Assembly (NCBI GenBank): GCA_003222555.1
Contig: QHWL01000011.1
Coordinates: forward strand, 1 to 6,966
Origin: Acidobacteriota bacterium
GTDB taxonomy: Bacteria; Acidobacteriota; Vicinamibacteria; Vicinamibacterales; CAVVIG01
Reading direction: 5' to 3'
DNA: 6,966 bases
Part shown: piece by piece, positions 1 through 4,596 of the stretch
How positions within the stretch are numbered: position 1 is the stretch's first letter
Layout: the number at the start of each line of letters is the position of its first letter
The notes under the pieces: model-generated
Seen by the model: only the letters and a program-made list of their open reading frames with translations
Database searches by the model: none
Told to the model about the DNA's origin: nothing
Translations under genes and position numbers: made by a program

Positions 1-1
1 C

Positions 2-871
2 GGCCGGAAGCTCCATGTGTCGCAGTCGGCGATCAGCCGCCAGGTGCTCCTCCTGGAGGAAGAGCTCGGTGAGCCGCTGTTTCTCCGCGTGGGGAGGCAG
101 GTGCGCATGACGCAGGCGGCCGAAACCCTCGTTCAGCTCGGGCAGCGCGTGTTTCAGGACGTTCGCGAGACGGTCGGCTCCATCACCGATCGGACGCGCG
201 AGCTGCGCGGCACGCTGCGGCTGTCGGGCGGTATGACCGTCTGCCTCTACGTGTTCCCGCCGCTTCTGAAGCACCTGCGGCGCGTGCACCCGCGCCTCGA
301 CGTGCGGCTGATCGTGGCCACCGCGGGACGGTCCGTGCAGGAGATTCGCGCGGGTCACGTCGACGCCGGGCTGCTCACGCTTCCAGTCGAGGAGTCGGAT
401 CTGGTGACGGTGCCCGTGCTTCGCGAAGAGTTGCTGCTGGTCACGATGCCCACTCATCCGCTGGCGAAGCAGCGCAGGGTGGCGCCGGCCGACCTCGCCG
501 GGCAACCGTTCGTGATGTTCGAGTCGGGTTCGGCGACGCGGCGGGTCATCGACCGGTTCTTCGTGGGCGAGAACATCGAGCCGACCATCGTGATGGACAC
601 CGAGAACGTCGAGATCATCAAAGCGATGGTGAAGACCGGGCTGGGCATCAGCATCGTGCCGTACCAGGCAGTGGCGCGCGAAGTTCGGGCGGGCCAGTTT
701 TTCTGCGCGCGCATCGAGGGCCACGAACTGGTGCGCGAAACGGGTTGGGTGTACGCCAAGGCCAACCGGACGCCGCGGGTCACTCGTGAGCTGCTGGCCG
801 CCTTCGGCGAAGTCCGTGGCCGCTTGCGCCTGTCGCCGCGCCGGGTGCGAGCCCCCAAACACATAACTTAA
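2..871 (+). CDS. LysR-family transcriptional regulator, 5'-truncated by window edge
   Basis: This is a DNA-binding regulator of the LysR family, which normally senses a small molecule through a periplasmic-binding-protein-like domain and activates or represses a nearby gene. The frame is open from base 2, and the first visible residues GRKLHVSQSAISRQ match the helix-turn-helix core of the family, so the true start lies left of the window. The in-frame GTG at 17 would cut the DNA-binding domain and is not a credible start. Visible length is 289 residues: HTH at about 1-30, linker helix to about 65, effector-binding domain from about RGTLRLSGG (69-77) to the end. ENVEIIKAMVKTGLGISIVP (about 200-220) is typical of the second subdomain. 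The domain has no gap or frameshift. The target gene is probably to the left and out of view, because LysR genes usually face their target divergently. The effector cannot be told from sequence. Confidence 0.93.
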   Translation, partial: GRKLHVSQSAISRQVLLLEEELGEPLFLRVGRQVRMTQAAETLVQLGQRVFQDVRETVGSITDRTRELRGTLRLSGGMTVCLYVFPPLLKHLRRVHPRLDVRLIVATAGRSVQEIRAGHVDAGLLTLPVEESDLVTVPVLREELLLVTMPTHPLAKQRRVAPADLAGQPFVMFESGSATRRVIDRFFVGENIEPTIVMDTENVEIIKAMVKTGLGISIVPYQAVAREVRAGQFFCARIEGHELVRETGWVYAKANRTPRVTRELLAAFGEVRGRLRLSPRRVRAPKHIT

Positions 872-878
872 ACAGATT

Positions 879-893
879 TGTTCTATCAGAACA
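879..893. promoter_or_regulatory. Perfect 6-3-6 inverted repeat after the LysR stop
   Basis: TGTTCT and AGAACA flank the trinucleotide ATC, giving a perfect dyad that begins 8 bases after the LysR stop codon. Two readings are possible. It could be an operator for the small gene at 978, or the stem of a weak intrinsic terminator for the LysR gene, since a T-rich stretch (TTCTATTTTAATT) follows. Only two of six pairs per arm are G-C, which makes a terminator role weak. Confidence 0.45.
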
Positions 894-920
894 TTCTATT
901 TTAATTGTATGTCGTCGGCG

Positions 921-926
921 TATACT
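921..926 (+). promoter_or_regulatory. Candidate -10 box for the small gene at 978
   Basis: TATACT matches the sigma-70 -10 consensus at five of six bases and sits at the downstream end of an AT-rich island (about 871-926) in an otherwise GC-rich region. No good -35 box is visible 16-18 bases upstream, so activity may depend on a bound activator or another site. The leader to the start codon would be about 45 bases. Confidence 0.3.
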
Positions 927-944
927 CTTGAGGTGCGACCCCGT

Positions 945-971
945 GGAGTTCAAGGAGTTCAAGGAGTTCGA
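945..971 (+). repeat. Triple 9-bp direct repeat carrying two Shine-Dalgarno motifs
   Basis: Three head-to-tail copies of GGAGTTCAA occupy 945-953, 954-962 and 963-971, the last ending GA instead of AA. The repeat creates AAGGAG twice, at 952-957 and 961-966. The second copy is 11 bases before the ATG at 978, slightly longer than the usual spacing, and the first is 20 bases before it. The repeat therefore makes up the ribosome binding region of the small gene. Confidence 0.75.
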
Positions 972-977
972 GGCATC

Positions 978-1163
978 ATGACGACCGAGCGCGACCGTGT
1001 TATCTCCATCACGCTGTCGGAAGCCGAATGGCGGGCGTTCGTCACCCGTCACCCGCAACCCGTCGACTGGTTGCGCGAGCGCATCCGCAGCGAGGTGCAG
1101 GAGCCGACCTCTGAGACCGCCGCCGACGATGATCAGGCGGCTCCAATTTACAATTTACAATGA
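978..1163 (+). CDS. Small protein, possible ribbon-helix-helix DNA-binding fold
   Basis: This 61-residue protein begins MTTERDRVISITLSEAEW. I do not recognise a named family. The layout is a short beta-like stretch (VISITLS, 8-14), a helix (EAEWRAFVTRH), a turn with prolines, and a second helix (VDWLRERIRSEV, about 29-40), followed by an acidic tail. That order resembles ribbon-helix-helix proteins such as CopG and Arc-type antitoxins, but this is inference from pattern. The ATG at 978 is preferred over the in-frame ATG at 909 because the latter would translate the 9-bp repeats and the promoter-like region. Third codon positions are strongly GC until the last five codons. Those codons (IYNLQ) and the TGA stop are encoded by a heptamer repeat array, so the native 3' end seems to have been replaced or extended. 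No toxin gene is adjacent. Confidence 0.6.
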   Translation: MTTERDRVISITLSEAEWRAFVTRHPQPVDWLRERIRSEVQEPTSETAADDDQAAPIYNLQ

Positions 1164-1224
1164 CCAATTTACAAAGAGAGCGCTCCTTTCACTCTGTAAA
1201 TTGTCAATTGTGAATTGTAAATTG
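1144..1224. repeat. Facing heptanucleotide arrays (4 + 4 units) forming a long inverted repeat
   Basis: The left array, 1144-1171, has four 7-bp units read on the plus strand: units 1, 2 and 4 are CAATTTA and unit 3 is CAATGAC. The right array, 1197-1224, read on the minus strand, has units CAATTTA, CAATTCA, CAATTGA and CAATTTA in that order. The two 28-bp arms are inverted with respect to each other, so transcripts from either side can fold into a long imperfect hairpin. The 25-bp spacer has its own short dyad around GAGCGCTC (1178-1185), extended by AAAG and CTTT. The element sits between two convergent genes and contains both stop codons: TGA at 1161-1163 for the plus-strand gene and TGA (read from 1206 to 1204) for the kinase. 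A role as a bidirectional 3'-end or terminator-like element is inferred. Heptameric intergenic repeats are known from cyanobacteria, and any relation to those is unproven. Confidence 0.9.
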
Positions 1225-2640
1225 AAAGACCGTCCGTCCCGGCCGGCTCTCGACCCAGACGTGCCCGCCGTGCCGCTCGACGATCGCTTTCACGATCGAC
1301 AGGCCCAGCCCGCTTCCGCCTGACGTGCCGTCGCCGTTGCGAGACGCGTCCGCTTTGTAAAACCGATCGAAGACGTGGCGCAGATGCTCGGGGGCGATCC
1401 CGGGGCCTGCGTCCTCCACCGACATCAGAACGCCGCCCTCGGCGGGACGCGCCGCGAGGCGGACGGTCGATCCGGGTGGCGCGTAGCGCATCGCGTTTGT
1501 CTCCAGGTTCTGCAGCGCCTGCTCGAGCCGATCGCGGTCGCCGACGACGGTTTCGGCCCCGGGCGCGATCGAGTCGGTCATCGTCACCTTCGCGGTCTGG
1601 CAGGCGCGCTCGTGACGTGCCGTCACGCGGGCGAAGAGCTGCGATACCGGCACGTCGCTGAAGGCCACCGATCCCCCGCCACCCTCGAGCCGCGCCAGAT
1701 CGAGCAGATCGCCGATGATCCGTTCGAGCCGCGCGGATTCGTCGCTGATGATCGTCAGATAGCGCGCCCGCGTCCGCTCGTCGAGCGCGATCTCGGGCAT
1801 GGTCAGCGTTTCGAGATACCCGCGCATCGCCGTCACCGGCGTCGTCAGCTCGTGGGAGACGTCGGCGAGCAGCTGACGCCGCGCGCGGTCGGACGCCGCC
1901 AGGGCATCGGCGCGGCGGCTGAGGTCGCCGGCCATCGCGTTGAAGGCGGTGGCGACGGCCGCGATCTCGTCGCCGCCGCGATCGGGAGCCCGCGCCGACA
2001 AGTCGCCCGATCCGAATCGGCGCGCGGCCTCTTCGAGGTGCCGCAGGCGGCGCCGCGCCGGGCCGAAAATGACCACCGACGCGAGCACGGTTCCCACGAT
2101 GAGGACGCCAGCGGCGACGAGCGTGAGCGTCGGCGCGAATCGTGCCAGAAGAAAACCAAACGGCGCGCGCGTCGGCACGACCACCACCGCCGCCAGACGA
2201 TCACCGACGACTACGGGCGTCGGCCGCGTGAAGCCGGCGGCATCGCGTTCCCGGCGGCCAGGCCGCTCGGCCTCCGGCCGCTCGACGCGCTGGAGCCGCA
2301 GCCTCGCCAAACGGATTAGCGGCTCAGGAAACGATCGGCTGCCGCTCGTGACGACGCGCCCGTCTGCCAGCATGACGAAAAACGGGTGCGTGTGCTCCGC
2401 ATATTCGTCGCGGATGTAGCGCGCGACGTCGAGCTGCGGCTCGCGCTCGAGCGCGTTGCGCAGATCGAGCGCGACGGTATCGGCGAAGCGATCCGGCGAC
2501 TGTCCCGGCAGCGTCCGTCCCGATTGCGCCACGACCCAGGTGAAGAGCATGGCCTGCACCACGAGCATCGCGGCGAGGAAGACGACCAAGCCGATCGCGA
2601 TCCGCCAGTACAGGCTTTTGTACCAATGCTTCCGCTTCAC
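1204..2640 (-). CDS. Membrane-bound HAMP sensor histidine kinase
   Basis: This 478-residue sensor kinase autophosphorylates on a histidine in response to an extracytoplasmic signal and passes the phosphate to a response regulator. Order of parts: transmembrane helix at about 12-38; periplasmic sensor region at about 40-165; second transmembrane helix at about 167-192; HAMP linker at about 193-245; HisKA with H-box LADVSHELTTPVTAMRGYL (phosphoacceptor H263); and a HATPase with N-box NLETNAMRYAPP (N378, N382), G1 EDAGPGI (409-415), F-box FDRFYKADASR and G2 GGSGLGLSIV (441-450). All catalytic motifs are present. The start is GTG at 2640; a stop lies four codons upstream, and only a weak AGG lies before it. 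The final residues QFTIHN and the stop are encoded by a heptamer repeat, yet QFTI still fits the last beta strand of the HATPase fold. No response regulator flanks it here, so its partner is elsewhere. Confidence 0.95.
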   Translation of the reverse strand: MKRKHWYKSLYWRIAIGLVVFLAAMLVVQAMLFTWVVAQSGRTLPGQSPDRFADTVALDLRNALEREPQLDVARYIRDEYAEHTHPFFVMLADGRVVTSGSRSFPEPLIRLARLRLQRVERPEAERPGRRERDAAGFTRPTPVVVGDRLAAVVVVPTRAPFGFLLARFAPTLTLVAAGVLIVGTVLASVVIFGPARRRLRHLEEAARRFGSGDLSARAPDRGGDEIAAVATAFNAMAGDLSRRADALAASDRARRQLLADVSHELTTPVTAMRGYLETLTMPEIALDERTRARYLTIISDESARLERIIGDLLDLARLEGGGGSVAFSDVPVSQLFARVTARHERACQTAKVTMTDSIAPGAETVVGDRDRLEQALQNLETNAMRYAPPGSTVRLAARPAEGGVLMSVEDAGPGIAPEHLRHVFDRFYKADASRNGDGTSGGSGLGLSIVKAIVERHGGHVWVESRPGRTVFQFTIHN

Positions 2641-2649
2641 GGAGCAAGC

Positions 2650-2684
2650 CTAAACCCAAATCCTAGAGGCCGAATCCCGAATCC
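2650..2684 (-). repeat. Second heptanucleotide array, in the leader of the histidine kinase gene
   Basis: Read on the minus strand, five 7-bp units run without gaps: two copies of GGATTCG, then GCCTCTA, GGATTTG and GGTTTAG. Four of the five share the GG(A/T)TT core, and the third is divergent. The array ends 9 bases before the GTG start of the kinase. Its last unit gives the only Shine-Dalgarno-like bases (AGG) for that gene. The unit differs from the CAATTTA family at the other end of the gene but has the same 7-bp period. Confidence 0.6.
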
Positions 2685-2697
2685 TGTGACTGTCACA
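2685..2697. promoter_or_regulatory. Perfect 6-1-6 palindrome, candidate operator
   Basis: TGTGAC and GTCACA flank a single T. The palindrome directly abuts the heptamer array and lies about where transcription of the histidine kinase would begin if the promoter at 2703-2732 is used. That position suits a repressor. The half-sites TGTGA and TCACA resemble those of CRP, but the spacing of three bases instead of six argues against CRP/FNR binding. The regulator is unknown. Confidence 0.5.
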
Positions 2698-2702
2698 CAC
2701 AT

Positions 2703-2732
2703 TTCATACTCCCCCCAGTCACTCGCTGGCAA
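2703..2732 (-). promoter_or_regulatory. Candidate sigma-70 promoter of the histidine kinase gene
   Basis: On the minus strand TTGCCA (2732-2727, five of six to consensus) and TATGAA (2708-2703, four of six) are separated by 18 bases. The predicted start point falls near 2696, inside the palindrome, giving a leader of about 56 bases that contains the heptamer array. Confidence 0.4.
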
Positions 2733-2762
2733 TAATCGGATCGATGCTGAAGCGCCTGCGGT

Positions 2763-2768
2763 AAGGAG
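2763..2768 (+). promoter_or_regulatory. Ribosome binding site that selects GTG 2776 over ATG 2770
   Basis: AAGGAG is a near-perfect Shine-Dalgarno sequence. It lies one base before the ATG at 2770, which is too close to work, and seven bases before the in-frame GTG at 2776, which is ideal. The GTG is therefore the better start, removing two residues from the longer model. Confidence 0.6.
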
Positions 2769-2775
2769 CATGAAC

Positions 2776-3429
2776 GTGACTGCCCTGCGAATCGTTTCCA
2801 CTGGTGTGGTGGTCCTGGTGACGGCGCTCATCGGGCTCTGGCTTTCCGCCGAGAGCCGGGCGCAAGCGCCGGCGCCGCCCGAGCCCGCCGGCTCAATCGT
2901 CGGTACATGGACGCTCAACAAAGATCTGAGCGACCGCCCGCAAGAGCGCCAGGCGGATCGTGAAGGCCGTCCGGGCGGCCGCCGCAGCGGAGGGTTCGGC
3001 CGGGGAGGGGGCGGGTTCGGTCGTGGCGGGTTCGGCCGCAGGGGCGGCGGAGGCGACCGAGCTGGCGGCGCCACGAGCCCCGAGGACATGGCGAAGCTAC
3101 GTGATGCGATGCGCGACATCATGAACCCGCCGGATCGGTTGACGATTACTCAAACCGAGCGCATGGTCATCATGACGACAGGCGACGGCCGGACCACGCG
3201 TCTCTCGACCGACGGGAAAACCATCAAGGATGACTCGACGAGGATCGAGCGCAAGACGAAATGGGACGGGGGAAAGCTGGTCAGCGAGGTCAGCCACCTC
3301 GGCCCAGGGAAGATTACGGAAACCTATTCTGCCGATCCAGAGCACCACCAACTGCACGTTATCGTCCAGGCAGAAAATGCCCGGCAGCCGATGACGGTGA
3401 ACCGAATCTACGACGCCGACGGACACTGA
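2776..3429 (+). CDS. Small secreted protein with Gly/Arg-rich segment
   Basis: This protein has 217 residues from the GTG at 2776 (219 from the ATG at 2770). An N-terminal signal peptide is clear: a short charged start, a hydrophobic core VVVLVTALIGLWL (about 11-23) and a likely signal peptidase I site at AESRAQA-P (about 31-32). The mature part begins with a proline-rich stretch and IVGTWTLNKDLSD (41-53), a motif I associate with secreted proteins of Acidobacteriota. A Gly/Arg-rich region (about 67-98) has FGRGG-like repeats. The remainder (about 101-217) alternates short polar and hydrophobic strands (RLTITQTERMVIMTTGDGRT, TKWDGGKLVSEV, HQLHVIVQAE) consistent with a beta-rich fold. No catalytic motif is seen, and function is unknown. 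It is probably periplasmic or exported. It diverges from the histidine kinase across about 135 bases holding a palindrome and a candidate kinase promoter, so the two might share control. Confidence 0.85.
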   Translation: MTALRIVSTGVVVLVTALIGLWLSAESRAQAPAPPEPAGSIVGTWTLNKDLSDRPQERQADREGRPGGRRSGGFGRGGGGFGRGGFGRRGGGGDRAGGATSPEDMAKLRDAMRDIMNPPDRLTITQTERMVIMTTGDGRTTRLSTDGKTIKDDSTRIERKTKWDGGKLVSEVSHLGPGKITETYSADPEHHQLHVIVQAENARQPMTVNRIYDADGH

Positions 3430-3449
3430 TTTGAGCGTACCGTTACGAG

Positions 3450-3734
3450 GTGCGTCTACGTAATGCTGAGCCTTCGGGCGGTGGCATGCTCTGGAGGCAT
3501 CAACGACATCTCGGATGGCGGAACAGCGTGCTGGGGTATGCAGTCGCCTCCTACGTCGCCGCGTCGCGATTGCACGATAACGTGCATTACCTTAGCGATG
3601 TGGTGTTCGGAGCGGCTGTCGGTTCGATCGCCGGGCGCACGGTCGTGCATCACGAGGCCGACTATTGGGCGTTCGCGCCGACACCGGTGCCAGGGGGCGT
3701 CGCCATCTTCGCGACCCACATCGGCACTCTGTGA
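3450..3734 (+). pseudogene. C-terminal remnant of a PAP2-family phosphatase
   Basis: Translation from about 3489 gives QRHLGWRNSVLGYAVASY followed by VAASRLHDNVHYLSDVVFG and AAVGSIAGRTV. This matches the last third of PAP2 (type 2 phosphatidic acid phosphatase) membrane enzymes, including their third motif SR-x(5)-H-x(3)-D. The first motif (K-x(6)-RP) is absent, most transmembrane helices are missing, and the upstream bases lack a credible ribosome site. A PSG triplet (about residues 8-10) could be a trace of the PSGH second motif, but the His is gone and the spacing is collapsed, so this may be chance. The tail VPGGVAIFATH is as expected for the family. A full enzyme would have roughly 200-300 residues; only about 80 remain. 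It is read here as a decayed gene with a large 5' deletion. This segment fills the 320 bases between the flanking genes. Confidence 0.7.
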
Positions 3735-3749
3735 CAAGGCTCCCGCCTC

Positions 3750-4346
3750 TCACGACTCTTCGTCTTCTTTTTCCTTTTCGTCTTCAGGCTTGCTCGTCGC
3801 GAAGTCGTCGATATCCGGCAGGGCCTCGTCGGGCGAGTCGTCGTCGAGCGTGAAGGAGCGGCCGGTCGCCTTGAGTGGAATGGGACCGCGCGGGCGCTCG
3901 GTGTCCTTCTTCTTGGTTTTCGGTCCGCCGCGCTGAGGCTTGGCGTCGGGACCGAAATTGCGGCTGCGCGACGGCGCCGGCGCGCCCGATGCGTCGAAGG
4001 GGCGGGGTCCGCCAAATGAGGATGGCGGGCGAGGACCGAAGCCGCCGGGGCGCGGCCCTGGAGGTCCGCCGGGACGAGGGGCGCTTGGACCGCGATCGTC
4101 CCGCGCGCGGGCTTCGCTCACCGCGAGCGGCCGGCCGTTGAAGATCTGGCCGTTGAATCGCTGAATGGCTTCAACGGCGTGCGCGCGATCGGTGTACTCA
4201 ACAAAAGCGAACCCCCGCGGACGTCCAGTCTCGCGATCGACCGGCAGAACAATCTGCGACGGTGCCGCGACGGCGCCGAAGTAGGTCCGCAAGTCGGTTT
4301 CGGTGGTGCCGTACGACAGATTGCCGACGAACAGACGGACAGCCAA
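3750..4346 (-). CDS. RRM-domain RNA-binding protein with acidic C-terminal tail
   Basis: This 198-residue protein has one RNA recognition motif at about 2-80, with RNP2 LFVGNL (5-10) and RNP1 RGFAFVEY (44-51) carrying the aromatic residues that stack on RNA bases. It resembles the glycine-rich RRM proteins of cyanobacteria and other bacteria, some of which are cold-induced; cytoplasmic RNA binding is inferred. After the RRM comes a disordered Gly/Pro/Arg-rich segment (about 85-145), a Lys-rich patch (KTKKKD), and a strongly acidic tail (about 165-198) rich in D and E. Bacterial relatives are often only 80-120 residues, so the tail is an extension. The start is TTG at 4346, supported by AGGAG six bases before it, and translation from it begins MAVRLFVGNL as expected. 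No partner gene is adjacent. Confidence 0.92.
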   Translation of the reverse strand: MAVRLFVGNLSYGTTETDLRTYFGAVAAPSQIVLPVDRETGRPRGFAFVEYTDRAHAVEAIQRFNGQIFNGRPLAVSEARARDDRGPSAPRPGGPPGPRPGGFGPRPPSSFGGPRPFDASGAPAPSRSRNFGPDAKPQRGGPKTKKKDTERPRGPIPLKATGRSFTLDDDSPDEALPDIDDFATSKPEDEKEKEDEES

Positions 4347-4352
4347 TCAATT

Positions 4353-4357
4353 CTCCT
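4353..4357 (-). promoter_or_regulatory. Ribosome binding site supporting the TTG start of the RRM gene
   Basis: AGGAG on the minus strand is followed by six bases and then the TTG at 4346. No ATG or GTG is placed so that the RRM would remain whole, so this site decides the start. Confidence 0.65.
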
Positions 4358-4492
4358 GGAATGGCGGCACGCTGAAGATCATGGGCCGCAAGTGGATAGT
4401 GAACACACAGAGAACGGAAGAACCGGACAGGAAAGCGCGAAGGGTCGCAGGCGCAAACACGCTGGCAGCCGATCCAGTGGAAAAACCTTACC

Positions 4493-4564
4493 TGAAGAGG
4501 CTTCATCCTGGCAAGCGGAGCTTGCCAGAGGCAGCCGAGCTGGACCACACTGGCAGACGTCCAG
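4493..4564. repeat. Cluster of perfect inverted repeats in the RRM/M28 intergenic region
   Basis: Three dyads lie close together: TGAAG and CTTCA around AGG (4493-4505); CTGGCAAGC and GCTTGCCAG around GGA (4508-4528), a perfect 9-bp stem with a 3-base loop; and CTGGAC with GTCCAG (4540-4545 and 4559-4564) around a 13-base loop. No T-run follows on either strand, so an intrinsic terminator is unlikely, and the site lies between divergent genes where none is needed. A dispersed REP-like repeat or a structured 5' leader of the M28 mRNA are possible readings. The rest of the 250-base intergenic region (4347-4596) shows no convincing promoter boxes to me. Confidence 0.65.
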
Positions 4565-4596
4565 GCCGCCAGCCTGCACGACATTTGGGGGGATTC

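Noticed and set aside
909..977. Earlier ATG for the small gene at 978
   Set aside because: The extra 23 residues would come from the promoter-like region and the 9-bp repeats (VQGVQGV), and no ribosome site precedes it.
1375..2319. Long plus-strand open frame opposite the histidine kinase
   Set aside because: It is antisense to a gene with every kinase motif and encodes an Arg/His-rich sequence with no recognisable domain, typical of GC-rich shadow frames.
2685..2697. CRP/FNR binding site
   Set aside because: The half-sites are similar but the spacing is three bases, not six, so the site would not fit that family.
2386..2775. Plus-strand upstream extension of the small secreted protein
   Set aside because: It overlaps the kinase gene antisense and would place the signal peptide in the interior of the protein.
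4464..4538. 9-bp direct repeat GGCAGCCGA in the RRM/M28 gap
   Set aside because: Two short GC-rich copies 66 bases apart are easily expected by chance.
4303..4596. Open frame extending the M28 peptidase 98 codons upstream
   Set aside because: It overlaps the start of the RRM gene, has no family similarity and would bury the clear signal peptide that begins at 4597.
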